From contig CAMFET010000002.1 of NCBI GenBank assembly GCA_945949475.1, positions 1 through 38,345 of the forward strand: 38,345 nucleotides of DNA, written 5' to 3'. A program made the translations under genes and the position numbers. Under the pieces are notes generated by a model. That model saw nothing but the letters and a program-made list of their open reading frames with translations. It searched no databases and had not been told where the DNA came from. This document shows, one piece after another, positions 16,110 to 24,471 of the stretch (position 1 is the first letter of the stretch; each line of letters opens with the position of its first letter). The stretch is from an uncultured Phascolarctobacterium sp. (lineage in GTDB: Bacteria > Bacillota > Negativicutes > Acidaminococcales > Acidaminococcaceae).

Positions 16110-16453
16110 CGCTCATTACCTATTAGTTGAATAGTGAGCAAGCCCATATCCTCGTCACAGGCCTCCACCGTATATAGATTGCCGTCCAATTCAAAGGCCA
16201 TGCCAAAGACGGGAATGGATGGTAAATCCGCCGCCTTGCAGGTAACCATTACCCTGCTACCATACAGGCCAGGATATGCGTTATCGGCACTCAAGCCTAT
16301 GGATAATTTTTCAGCAGTAGACACATCCTGCACCACTGCCAAGCACTCCACGCCATTGAGATTATGAGCATCAGCGAACTCATTGCCGTTGATGAAGACG
16401 TTGGCGTTATCAGCAGCAATAATATCCTTAAAGCTTAATTCAGGGGTGCTCAT
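16106..16453 (-). CDS. Putative head-tail joining protein (gpFII/attachment-like)
   Basis: The 115-residue protein has a helical start and a beta-rich body (VFGMAFELDGNLYTVEACDEDMGLLTIQLIG) similar to lambda gpFII-type head-tail attachment proteins. Position between the capsid block and gpZ supports this. Similarity is by pattern only. Start and stop both use ATGA overlaps. Confidence 0.6.
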   Translation of the reverse strand: MSTPELSFKDIIAADNANVFINGNEFADAHNLNGVECLAVVQDVSTAEKLSIGLSADNAYPGLYGSRVMVTCKAADLPSIPVFGMAFELDGNLYTVEACDEDMGLLTIQLIGNER

Positions 16454-16935
16454 TTGAGTACCGCCTCCGGGTTATATGCAGGCAGCTCGCCAGCCTCAGC
16501 AGCTTCCACGATATCATCGATGTCAATTTGGCTTGTGATGGATTCAATGATTTCAGTCTTGGTCTTTGCCCTGCCAAGCTCTATGCTTTCATTGGTGGCG
16601 AAGGCTTTGAGCTCTTGGATAGTCATTTTGTTGAAGTCAATGACTTCATCCTCGGACACATTTTCCTGCTCCTGAACGCCCGCAGGAGCGTCCTCAGAGG
16701 TTTCTTTTTTGCCATTGGCAGGATTACCCTCAGGCTGTTTTTCCTGCTCCTGTAGAGCGTTTTCAGAGCCCGTAGGAAAGGCCTTTTCTTCCACGTTATC
16801 AGCAATAGCCTCAAACTCCAAAGGAGCAGCCTTGGCCAATGCCAAGGCCTCCTCGGACGCCATTTCCACTACTTGCCCTGCATGATAAACTACGCCGTTG
16901 TATCTCAGGGAGAACTTCTTCACTAATAGCTTCAT
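16450..16935 (-). CDS. Head-tail region protein with C-terminal HeH/SAP-like domain
   Basis: The 161-residue product has three parts: an N-terminal beta region (KKFSLRYNGVVYHAGQVVEM), an acidic Gln/Glu-rich linker (about 45-98) with two QEQE repeats, and a C-terminal MTIQELKAFATNESIELGRAKTKTEIIESI helix-extended-helix segment. Such proteins follow the capsid gene in many Bacillota phages and may fill the role of lambda gpFI. The role is not established. Confidence 0.65.
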   Translation of the reverse strand: MKLLVKKFSLRYNGVVYHAGQVVEMASEEALALAKAAPLEFEAIADNVEEKAFPTGSENALQEQEKQPEGNPANGKKETSEDAPAGVQEQENVSEDEVIDFNKMTIQELKAFATNESIELGRAKTKTEIIESITSQIDIDDIVEAAEAGELPAYNPEAVLK

Positions 16936-16946
16936 GGCGGGCCTCC

Positions 16947-17999
16947 TTATTTAACTTTGAGTACGTACCAATCATCGATGCTTTCGGGAACAATCAAGCA
17001 ACGGCTGGAAATGGATACTTCGCAGGTATCGTTGTTCATGTCCACGGTTACCTTGGGTACAAAACGGCCCTCATAGGTATGGAAGTTAAAATCTGCTTCC
17101 ACTTGGGTTACAGCACCATACATGCGACGGCCACGGCCCGGAACGCCAATGATGATATAGTTATCAGGGATGTATTGCTGTAGCTCGCCAGCTTCATCGT
17201 TGTAAACACCTTCATAGGTGTAGAGATCCAGGTTTAATGCATCGATGCGACCAAAGCGACTCAGCTCAGGGCTTTGCAGTCTAGGCACAAAGCTCATCAA
17301 TGCAGCAGTATCGCGGGACGGAATCAGCATTTTTTCGTATATGCTCTTATTTTGCAGTAATAAAGCTGAAGTTTTTTCACTGCATAGTGCTACAGTAGGA
17401 ATTAAGCCAGCGTTACGGCGAATGGTTCTAGAGGCATCCTGCAGGTTGCCGTATGCATCAGCTGCAGCATTGTCCCAGGTTTCGCCACCAGCAAGAGTTT
17501 GCTTTTGAGTGAAATCAAAGGAAATAGTATCGATTTTTTTGGTGGTGCCGTCATCAGCTAGGCCTTCAATGGTGTATTGGCCATCAATCAAAAGCTTGGC
17601 AGCAATATAGTTTTCACGGCGAATGCACATGTTGGTCAATTCAGCAATATCTTCGCTACGATATTCAGCTGCTCTTTCTTCCGCGGTGCGAGAGCTAACT
17701 ACACTTTCGCCGGGCATGCGTTTTCTCAAATCGTCAGCAGTCAGAAGACGCTTCGGGCGCATCAAAGGTGCCTTATAGGAATGGGTTACAAAGCCGTCAC
17801 GGGCCATGACTACGCCCTTGGAGCCGGGAACTACGAAGGGTGCCATGCTGCGACCGCCTTTTTTGTAGTCTACGTCAATATATTCGCTGGCAAAAGTAAC
17901 AGCGTTCGGGAAAAAGATTTCAGTCAAAATGGGGTTGGGCGGGTATGCACGATTGATAACGCCCAACAGGGTGCGGGTATCGTTTAATTCAAAAGCCAT
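16947..17999 (-). CDS. Major capsid protein (lambda gpE family)
   Basis: The 350-residue protein matches the lambda E capsid family: ELNDTRTLLGVINRAYPPNPILTEIFFP at the N-terminus, KKGGRSMAPFVVPGSKGVVM, then RPKRLLTADDLRKRMPGE and the C-terminal PGRGRRMYGAVTQVEADF. Length is usual for the family. It follows the decoration gene, as in lambda D-E order. Confidence 0.93.
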   Translation of the reverse strand: MAFELNDTRTLLGVINRAYPPNPILTEIFFPNAVTFASEYIDVDYKKGGRSMAPFVVPGSKGVVMARDGFVTHSYKAPLMRPKRLLTADDLRKRMPGESVVSSRTAEERAAEYRSEDIAELTNMCIRRENYIAAKLLIDGQYTIEGLADDGTTKKIDTISFDFTQKQTLAGGETWDNAAADAYGNLQDASRTIRRNAGLIPTVALCSEKTSALLLQNKSIYEKMLIPSRDTAALMSFVPRLQSPELSRFGRIDALNLDLYTYEGVYNDEAGELQQYIPDNYIIIGVPGRGRRMYGAVTQVEADFNFHTYEGRFVPKVTVDMNNDTCEVSISSRCLIVPESIDDWYVLKVK

Positions 18000-18016
18000 T
18001 GTTATTCCTCCTTTGC

Positions 18017-18382
18017 TTAGAGCGCTTTGGCCAAATAGATGCCGACAATGCGCAGCTCCTCTTCGTGCGCCAGAACAGTGTCGCCAGATGCCTTGACGGT
18101 CATAGCATCAGGATTAAACAGTCCAGCAGTGTAAACAGTAGCCACTGCATCATCACCGGTCAATTCCACATCCTCCGCCAAGACGGTATTTGCCACCTTA
18201 ACCTCGGCAGTTTCAGACTCGGTGTCGACAATTTCATATTTGCCGTTACTCAAGGCTAATACAGTGCCACGCTTTAAAGTGGCAGTGTCGCCCTTCAGGG
18301 TGACATTCTTGGTCATTACGGGCACGGCAACGCCGGCAATGAGTTTGTCATAGGTAGTGTGAGTATTTTCTAAGTATGTCAT
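18017..18382 (-). CDS. Head decoration protein (lambda gpD-like)
   Basis: The 121-residue protein resembles lambda gpD-type decoration proteins: DKLIAGVAVPVMTKNVTLKGDTATLKRGTVLAL, then a beta-rich body ending RIVGIYLAKAL. It stabilises the expanded capsid. The start overlaps the protease stop (TAATG). Confidence 0.88.
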   Translation of the reverse strand: MTYLENTHTTYDKLIAGVAVPVMTKNVTLKGDTATLKRGTVLALSNGKYEIVDTESETAEVKVANTVLAEDVELTGDDAVATVYTAGLFNPDAMTVKASGDTVLAHEEELRIVGIYLAKAL

Positions 18383-18888
18383 TATGCTCTACCTCCCTTG
18401 TATTTGTTTTGCAACAGGTTAACCATGTAGTCAGCTGCAGCTGCGTCACGCTGCTGCTCGGTCATGTTGCCACCGGGATTTGCGCCCACTTGGTTGCTAC
18501 CAGATTGCATTTGGTCTTCAACCAGCTTTTGCATGAATTGTTGGCCGCCGGGCTCACCCTTTTGTTCGTCCTTGATGATGTCCAAAACAGCTTGGATATC
18601 GGACAGGTGTTGGCCGTTTTCTTTAGCTTGGTTAATAATGCGATGCACTACAGCGTTATTGGGCTGGTCAGCCTCCTCCAGCTCTTTGATGCGATTGCGC
18701 TCAGCTGCAACAGCTGCTTGTACCGGGTCGGATGCAGTCACGCCACCTTGGTTCACGACTTGAGTGGCCAGTACATTGCTTGGTGCTGCATTTTGCGGAG
18801 CAGCAGGAGCAGCTTGAGCATCATCGCCCACCTTGATTCCTACGGCATTGCATACGGCGATTAGTGCTTTTTTGATGTCATCATGCAT
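18382..18888 (-). CDS. Nested scaffold protein from internal start
   Basis: Inside the protease gene and in the same frame, AGGAGG (complement of 18897-18902) lies eight bases before ATG 18888. The codons around it read QKEEFSMHDDIKKALIAVC. The predicted 168-residue product is the C-terminal coiled-coil scaffold alone, as lambda Nu3 is made within gene C. Ribosome site quality is as good as for the phage's other genes, so use is likely. Confidence 0.75.
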   Translation of the reverse strand: MHDDIKKALIAVCNAVGIKVGDDAQAAPAAPQNAAPSNVLATQVVNQGGVTASDPVQAAVAAERNRIKELEEADQPNNAVVHRIINQAKENGQHLSDIQAVLDIIKDEQKGEPGGQQFMQKLVEDQMQSGSNQVGANPGGNMTEQQRDAAAADYMVNLLQNKYKGGRA

Positions 18889-19590
18889 GCTAAATTCCTC
18901 CTTTTGGGTTTGATCTTGCACATTAGTGTGCTTTGTGATTTTGTTTTTGATTTCGCTAGCCTCGTCATCCGTAAGCTGGCGTTCGAGATTATTGACAAAC
19001 AGCATGTTGCCATTTACAACAGGGTTAACCTCACCCTGTATCTCATCAGCAAAGCCATATTTAATGCATTCCTCAGCAGTGAGCCAGGTAGTAGCTCTCA
19101 TCATGGAGTACAGTTTCTCCTTGCTAATCTTGGATCGCTTCATGTAGCTATCAATAATGCTGGCCTTAACAGGCTTAAGGGAGTCAATGCATTTTTGCAG
19201 GTCTTCCTCGTTCAGGTTGCCTTCTATGCGCAGCATCGGGTCATGGATCATCATCATGGAGCCAGCCGGCATGATGATTTTCTGAGCTGCCATAACGATG
19301 ATGGTCGCAGCGCTGGCTGCAAGACCATCCACGATAGAGGTAGTTGCTCCCTTATAGGTTCTTAGATTGTTAGCAATAGTTTGAGCCGCAAAGACGCTGC
19401 CGCCGTTACTATTGACCCTCACGGTGACAGGTCTATTCTCCAGCTTTGCTAAATCATCAGCAAAACTGATGGGGTCCACGGAGCTGTTGTCAAAAATACT
19501 CTTTTTACCAACAATATCGCCATAAATCCTAATTTCAGCGGTATTGTCAGCCTTGTTGATTATTTCCCAAAACTTTTTACTCTTGGGCAT
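18382..19590 (-). CDS. Head maturation protease, ClpP-type, with fused scaffold region
   Basis: The 402-residue protein has an N-terminal ClpP-like serine protease (about 1-200): VNSNGGSVFAAQ (oxyanion region), GLAASAATIIVMAA with the nucleophile S93 and MMMIHDP with H116. The C-terminal half is Ala/Gln/Glu-rich with a coiled coil, as in lambda gpC-type scaffold regions. It cleaves scaffold during capsid maturation. ATG 19590 is chosen because GGAGG lies eight bases upstream; an in-frame GTG at 19599 would add three residues. It overlaps the portal gene by 14 bases. Confidence 0.9.
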   Translation of the reverse strand: MPKSKKFWEIINKADNTAEIRIYGDIVGKKSIFDNSSVDPISFADDLAKLENRPVTVRVNSNGGSVFAAQTIANNLRTYKGATTSIVDGLAASAATIIVMAAQKIIMPAGSMMMIHDPMLRIEGNLNEEDLQKCIDSLKPVKASIIDSYMKRSKISKEKLYSMMRATTWLTAEECIKYGFADEIQGEVNPVVNGNMLFVNNLERQLTDDEASEIKNKITKHTNVQDQTQKEEFSMHDDIKKALIAVCNAVGIKVGDDAQAAPAAPQNAAPSNVLATQVVNQGGVTASDPVQAAVAAERNRIKELEEADQPNNAVVHRIINQAKENGQHLSDIQAVLDIIKDEQKGEPGGQQFMQKLVEDQMQSGSNQVGANPGGNMTEQQRDAAAADYMVNLLQNKYKGGRA

Positions 19591-21175
19591 TTTCTTCACC
19601 TCCCTCCTTCATGCTGCTAGCGTAGGGATAGTTAAGCCCTGCATTATCCCAGTGGGTATGCTCCGCCTGCAGCTGGGATATATTCTCCTCGTACTCGGTG
19701 CCAGTGATTTCCGCTGCCTCCTGCTCCCCAGTGCTAAGGCCGTAATCAATACGGAGCTTGGCCGCTGTAACCTCTTTCACGGGGTCCAGCATGCCCATGG
19801 TCGGGCCGTACCACGAAGCTCTGCTCCATGCTCGCCGCATAAGCGGGTCGCTGAAAAAGCCCGGAGCCTTGACTCTGCCAATAGCCACCGCCTCTGCAAG
19901 CCAACGCTCGTACACAGGCTGGCAAAAGTCTCTGGCAAACCATGTCCGTCTCTTTTTGGCCACGGATTGGAATTGCAGTAAAGCGCCACGAGCAGCGCTA
20001 TAGGAGCTTTGGAAACGAGATAACAGCACTTCAGATGGTATTTCTAGTGCTGCGCCGATTTGAGAGATAAGGGAGTTCGTGAAGACATCGAAAGTGGACA
20101 GGCTGCGAGATGCATCCACCGTTTGTACCTCATAGCCAGGGGGCAGCTCATTCATGGTGCCTGCGCCTAGCTCAAAAATGTAATCGTTAAAGTCAACTTT
20201 TTCCTCTTGGCTAAATGCTTCCGGCAAGGCGTTGCCAAGGCCCGCAGCATTCTGCGTCTTGAAAAACAGGGTGAAATAGCTTTTAACAATTGCCGCTGTC
20301 AACTCAGCCGTAGCATAACGGTGAATTTGCTTGAGCTCTTCAATGACCGGTGCTAGGATAGGCACGCCACGATATTGCTCAGGACGCTCTTCGTGGCTAA
20401 TCTGCAGCACGTTGGGTTCGCCCATTTTACGGCCAAAAGCCTCAATACGCACCCACTCCAAAGTTTTCATGTCCGTAGGGTCGTAGGGGATGCGATTGCT
20501 TACCCAGTAGGCTAAAACAGCTCCATCAGAGTTGATTTCCACGCCATTGATGATGCGATTGCCATTCTTAGGGTTGATGACCTCAACCATGTTGATGGGT
20601 CCCATCGAGGTATAGGTGCCGGGATTGCTCACACGAGCAGCCTCGAAAAGCTGTATCTTGGTGCAATAGGGGTTGTCACCTAGGGGCCTGCGATATTTAA
20701 TCGCTGCCCAGCTGTCGCCATCCACCACGGAGCTAATAAAGGCGATGTCCTGCATATCGTAGAAGTTATTCTTGCGATATAGGTCACAGTCCACGCTTGA
20801 TGCCCACATATCGAACTCGGACTTGGTATGCCTGCGCCACTCTGCAGCCTCTTGCTGACTAATTCCTAGTAGCTTGTAATCAGGCCTCGGAGCAGGAATT
20901 AGTCCAGCTCCCACTACATTGGTTCTGTAGCGGTTCATGGCAGCTGCGCCCACAGGGCTATTGATAGCCATGTCAGAGGAACGATTACGCAGAATGTTTA
21001 GGTTGGTGTCGATATCGCTTTTGGGGCTTGATTTGATGGGCCAATAGCCTCGTAAGGCCTGCTTTTCAAAGCTGGCGCCACCGCCACTGTAGCCAGTGTT
21101 CAGCATATCTCCTCTTTGGTTGATATGGCCAGTGGGATGCCTGGCCTTAGGTTGAGTCGCTTTTCTCTTACTCAT
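19577..21175 (-). CDS. Portal protein (lambda gpB family)
   Basis: The 532-residue protein fits the lambda portal family: RNRSSDMAINSPVGAAAMNRYRTNVVGAGL near the N-terminus, ISHEERPEQYRGVPILAPVIEELKQI in the middle and SYSAARGALLQFQ with RRTWFARDFCQPVYERWLAEA towards the C-terminus. It forms the dodecameric portal ring. ATG 21175 is preferred because AGGAGG lies seven bases upstream; the ATG two codons earlier abuts the site. Confidence 0.94.
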   Translation of the reverse strand: MSKRKATQPKARHPTGHINQRGDMLNTGYSGGGASFEKQALRGYWPIKSSPKSDIDTNLNILRNRSSDMAINSPVGAAAMNRYRTNVVGAGLIPAPRPDYKLLGISQQEAAEWRRHTKSEFDMWASSVDCDLYRKNNFYDMQDIAFISSVVDGDSWAAIKYRRPLGDNPYCTKIQLFEAARVSNPGTYTSMGPINMVEVINPKNGNRIINGVEINSDGAVLAYWVSNRIPYDPTDMKTLEWVRIEAFGRKMGEPNVLQISHEERPEQYRGVPILAPVIEELKQIHRYATAELTAAIVKSYFTLFFKTQNAAGLGNALPEAFSQEEKVDFNDYIFELGAGTMNELPPGYEVQTVDASRSLSTFDVFTNSLISQIGAALEIPSEVLLSRFQSSYSAARGALLQFQSVAKKRRTWFARDFCQPVYERWLAEAVAIGRVKAPGFFSDPLMRRAWSRASWYGPTMGMLDPVKEVTAAKLRIDYGLSTGEQEAAEITGTEYEENISQLQAEHTHWDNAGLNYPYASSMKEGGEENAQE

Positions 21176-21189
21176 ATTCATGCCTCCTG

Positions 21190-21417
21190 TTAATCTCTAA
21201 AGAGCACTCTCCGCGCCCTTTGATGGCCAGCTGCAGCTGAGTCATCGTCATTTTCTTGGGCTCCTAAGGCTTGGAGCCTTTTTATTTCTGCCTGTATCTG
21301 CGACAGGTCAGCTCTAGTCAAGGTCCTATTGCCAATCTTGTAGCTTTGGCCACCTAGCAGGATGGTCCTTTCCGCTGCCAGATACTGTCTATAGCGCTCA
21401 TTCATGGGATTTGCCAT
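21190..21417 (-). CDS. Head-tail joining protein W (lambda gpW-like)
   Basis: The 75-residue protein resembles lambda gpW: a short helical N-terminus (NERYRQYLAAERTILLGGQSYKI) and TLTRADLSQIQAEIKRLQALG. It occupies the connector between portal and tail. It lies between large terminase and portal as in lambda. The start overlaps the terminase stop (TAATG). Confidence 0.9.
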   Translation of the reverse strand: MANPMNERYRQYLAAERTILLGGQSYKIGNRTLTRADLSQIQAEIKRLQALGAQENDDDSAAAGHQRARRVLFRD

Positions 21418-23348
21418 TATCTTTCACCTCGTTTTATGCAGCCATAGCGTTTTTTGATGGTTTTCTTGGCTGGTGGAGTAATTTTTGCCACCTCTGCCAC
21501 CTCGCTCTTATTTTGCAGCATTTGCTCTAGGATTGAGAAATCCGGTCCTATGCTCTGCAAGCAGGCCAGATTGTACACTGCCAAGTCTAGGGGCTCATTG
21601 CGTCTGTCCTTGGCTATGTTTTCCCAGCGCATTACTATTACGCCGTTATGCTTGCGAGGTACTAGTTCCTCGGAGATAAGGCCACGAAAGTAGATGCGGT
21701 CATAGCCACGGTTGCGCAAAATCTCAGTGACTAAATCCCCGTTAACATTTTTGGTTTCGGCTTTATTCAAGGGGAAGTGCATATACTTGGCTCCGGGCAC
21801 CTCTATGCTCAGCCTGTCCATGATGTATTGTTTTCCCGAGTCCGTGCCCAGGAGCACAAGCGGTATACTGTGGTTGTCGACTTCTGCTTTGCTGATTTTA
21901 GCTATTAAGGGCTCGCCCGGCTTTGATGCACCCTTGATAGCAAAGCGCTGCTTGTGGTAGTTCCTCAGACAGTAGGCGTACACATATTTTGTGTAGTGGC
22001 CACCGGAGTCGATAAAGGTGCGCGCTACCATAAGGCCCCTGCCATTGGCAAAGCGATAAACCTTGTCTAGCTGTTCATCCAGCTTGCTCCACACCTCTTG
22101 AGTATCGGGAACGCCCATAATGATGCCCTTGACTATGCCCCATTGCTCTTCGCCGTGGCCCCAACCTTTTATCTCATACTCCAAGCGGTTGTCCTGCACG
22201 TCCACTGCCGCTGTCAAAATCAACACGCCATCCGGCAGCTCTGCGCCGTAGTCTTCACGGCGTTGCAGAAATACGTCCTCGCTTTCAAAGCTGCCCTTGC
22301 GCTCGTAGCTTTCACCAAAGCGTGTGTTATAAACAACCTTTTCACGTTCAGGGTCGCCCTCTGCCTCAAGCCACTCCTTCATAACCCTGTCCCATGTTAG
22401 CCAAGGGCTGGTCCAGCAGTTCACAAAGTAGCTTCTTGTATCAGTCCGAAAGGAATCAGGGTTCTGGCTGATAAATCTTTGGGGCGCATTCCTCATTTCG
22501 CTTTCGCTAAACTTAAAGCCACAGTCCGGGCATACCCAGTGCACGCTTTTTACAAAGACATGCTTTTTGTTCTGCCTGTGACTGGTCTCATGGTCGGTCA
22601 CCATTTGCCGATGAGTGAGCAGATGCCATTCCTTGCAGTTAGGACATTGGTGCTGCCATTCCTCTTGGGTGCCCGTCATATACTCATCATCGATGCGACT
22701 GGCGTCCTTGATGGTAGGCGTGCTGAATAGGCCAATCAGTCGGTTCCAGTAGGTAGTAGTTCTTTTCGCTGCCAAATCCACAGGGTCGCCCTCAGCGCCA
22801 GCGCTATCAGGGAAGCGGTCCACCTCGTCACAAAGCAGGATGCGGATAGGTCTAGACGCTAAGCCACTAGGAGCATTGGCCCCGGCGATAATTAAGCGCC
22901 CGCCAGTAAAATATTTGCTCATGATCGTATTGCTAGAGCTCCTGCTTTTACTCTCACGAAAAATGCGCTTGAGCACCTTGGTAGCTTCTATCATGGGTTG
23001 GATGCGGCTCTTGGAGAAATCTTCACCGTCAGCCAAGGTTGGCTGGATCATCATCATGGTGCAAGGGTCCAAATGCGCAAAGCGGCCAATCACATTATTC
23101 ATAATGTCGCTCTTGCCAACCTGAGAACAGGATTTTACTATCACACGGTGCACGCCCTTGGCCGTGAATGCGTCCATGATGTCTTTTTGGTATGGTGCTC
23201 TATTAGTGTGCCAGCGTCCTGGCTCAGCTGCACCCTGCGCTAACATGCGATAGGTGTCAGCCCATTCACTGACTGAGGTTTTCGGGATGGTTTTCAGCGA
23301 TTTGGAGAATATGCTTTTTAAAAGCCTTGCCGTTCTGCCAATACCCAT
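21417..23348 (-). CDS. Terminase large subunit (lambda gpA family)
   Basis: The 643-residue packaging motor has an N-terminal ATPase: adenine-binding GAAEPGRWHTNRAPYQ, Walker A SCSQVGKS (73-80) and Walker B ILLCDEVDRFP with E175. Two CxxC pairs (CPNCKEW and CPDCGFKF) form a probable zinc site, common in the gpA family. The C-terminal nuclease domain begins near TAAVDVQDNRLEYE. gpA-type terminases cut at cos sites. The start overlaps the small subunit's stop. Confidence 0.95.
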   Translation of the reverse strand: MGIGRTARLLKSIFSKSLKTIPKTSVSEWADTYRMLAQGAAEPGRWHTNRAPYQKDIMDAFTAKGVHRVIVKSCSQVGKSDIMNNVIGRFAHLDPCTMMMIQPTLADGEDFSKSRIQPMIEATKVLKRIFRESKSRSSSNTIMSKYFTGGRLIIAGANAPSGLASRPIRILLCDEVDRFPDSAGAEGDPVDLAAKRTTTYWNRLIGLFSTPTIKDASRIDDEYMTGTQEEWQHQCPNCKEWHLLTHRQMVTDHETSHRQNKKHVFVKSVHWVCPDCGFKFSESEMRNAPQRFISQNPDSFRTDTRSYFVNCWTSPWLTWDRVMKEWLEAEGDPEREKVVYNTRFGESYERKGSFESEDVFLQRREDYGAELPDGVLILTAAVDVQDNRLEYEIKGWGHGEEQWGIVKGIIMGVPDTQEVWSKLDEQLDKVYRFANGRGLMVARTFIDSGGHYTKYVYAYCLRNYHKQRFAIKGASKPGEPLIAKISKAEVDNHSIPLVLLGTDSGKQYIMDRLSIEVPGAKYMHFPLNKAETKNVNGDLVTEILRNRGYDRIYFRGLISEELVPRKHNGVIVMRWENIAKDRRNEPLDLAVYNLACLQSIGPDFSILEQMLQNKSEVAEVAKITPPAKKTIKKRYGCIKRGER

Positions 23349-23836
23349 TATTTCTCATCCTCTTCGTCAACTTTATCAAACATGGTAGGAGTGTAGTCCC
23401 TGATCTCCGATAGCCTATCCTCAACCTCATTGTTCAGCAGCTCTTCCATATCAGCCATGGATTTGCCGAACAAGATAGGGGCCATCTTTGACGGAAGACC
23501 GTGGATTTGCGCCCTAAAATTGGTGAGCATTTCGCTGAGCACCGCTTCTACATCACTGGCCGCATGCAGCTCAAGGCGTTTTTTGCCAAGCTCCAGTTCT
23601 GCCAGTTCCCTCTTAGCCTTCTCATGCTTGGCCTTTTCCGCCATGTAATCTATGGTTTCATCGGTTTGGTACTTGTAGCTGTAATATTCAGCTATGGCCT
23701 CGGGCAAAATAAAGTCTCCCTCAGCCTGTCTTGTCAAAACGTCCTCCTCAGTGAGCTGGCGCACACGGCGATCAGTAATATTCAACAGCCGTGCCAGCTC
23801 CGCACCGGAGCCTCTTAGCTCTGCCTTTTTCGCCAT
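23348..23836 (-). CDS. Terminase small subunit (Nu1-like)
   Basis: The 162-residue protein has an N-terminal winged HTH (SGAELARLLNITDRRVRQLTEEDV, about 10-34), then a coiled coil (about 62-95) for oligomerisation and a C-terminal acidic tail that probably contacts the large subunit. It recognises the packaging site. GGAGG precedes the ATG. It heads the head-gene operon, next to the candidate packaging region. Confidence 0.88.
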   Translation of the reverse strand: MAKKAELRGSGAELARLLNITDRRVRQLTEEDVLTRQAEGDFILPEAIAEYYSYKYQTDETIDYMAEKAKHEKAKRELAELELGKKRLELHAASDVEAVLSEMLTNFRAQIHGLPSKMAPILFGKSMADMEELLNNEVEDRLSEIRDYTPTMFDKVDEEDEK

Positions 23837-24293
23837 GTTTTCACCTCCACTGCCATGGTTTTTGGGGTTAGGTACTAATTTTTTGCCTGTTTTGGTGTTT
23901 TGTCCACTACAGGCACTATATTTTTACAGCTTCTGGCTCCATTTTTCGCTTAGGTTCGGTTAGGCCTTGGGCGGAAGTGGTGGAAGGCAAAAGCGGAAAT
24001 CGGTGCGTGGCCAAATTTCCGCATTTTGCATCCATGGAAGCTAACAGTGAGCGAACAAAAATTTTCTTGCGCATTATTGGAAGTTTTGTGAAAAAAATGC
24101 GTTCGAAAATGTTTGCTTCAAAATGAGCAGGCGGAAGGAAGTGGATTTAAAAAAAACTGCAGCTAGACAATTTCCGGGCCTCGGCTGAGCCGCAGGCTTT
24201 TTTCCTCTCAGAAAGTACCTACGCCCACCCGCGTACACAGTCCACTACACACAATACAGCATGCATGTGGTATCCTTGCACAATGCATCCAAC
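23837..24293. other. Non-coding candidate cos/packaging region
   Basis: No gene is seen in about 450 bases upstream of the small terminase gene, where lambda-type phages carry cos. GCGGAA occurs at 23971, 23993 and 24131 and inverted at 24017. GCGGAAAT (23993-24000) and ATTTCCGC (24015-24022) form a perfect 8-bp inverted repeat with a 14-bp spacer. These could be small-terminase binding sites (cosB-like). The cleavage point and a late promoter are not identifiable by eye. Confidence 0.45.
24178..24203 (+). terminator. Plus-strand intrinsic terminator in packaging region
   Basis: GCCTCGGC at 24178-24185 pairs with GCCGCAGGC at 24189-24197 (one bulged C) around a TGA loop, followed by six Ts (24198-24203). 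No plus-strand gene precedes it. It would stop transcription running rightward into the alarmone-synthetase cassette, or it marks an antisense RNA. Confidence 0.5.
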
Positions 24294-24326
24294 AAAAAAG
24301 CCAGCACGCACTCTTGCGCACTGGCT
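24294..24326 (-). terminator. Terminator of the RelA/SpoT-like cassette
   Basis: AGCCAG at 24299-24304 pairs with CTGGCT at 24321-24326, with inner pairing CGCA/TGCG around CTCT. On the minus strand it is followed by six Ts (complement of 24294-24299). It closes the two-gene cassette 150-180 bases after its last stop and separates it from the head genes. Confidence 0.75.
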
Positions 24327-24378
24327 CTGTATGCAGTTATTTGCCGGTCATTTGTTGGCAGCCTAGGCCACCAACAGA

Positions 24379-24408
24379 GAAGCCGCTGACCTCTCGGCCA
24401 ACGGCTTC
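24379..24408 (-). other. Long hairpin with GNRA-type loop in cassette 3' UTR
   Basis: On the minus strand, GAAGCCG and CGGCTTC form the outer stem; TGGCC and GGTCA form an inner stem capped by GAGA, a GNRA tetraloop. No U-tract follows in the minus direction. It lies between the last cassette stop (24472) and the terminator. It may protect the mRNA 3' end. Confidence 0.5.
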
Positions 24409-24471
24409 ACTCTGTGTTCTAGTTTTCTTTCCCGCTTTGCTCAGTTTACAGTATATCACATGTCAATACTC

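Noticed and set aside
16623-16814. Minus-strand frame within the HeH/SAP-domain gene
   Set aside because: Out-of-frame shadow of the acidic linker region; Arg-rich content results from frame shift of Glu/Gln codons.
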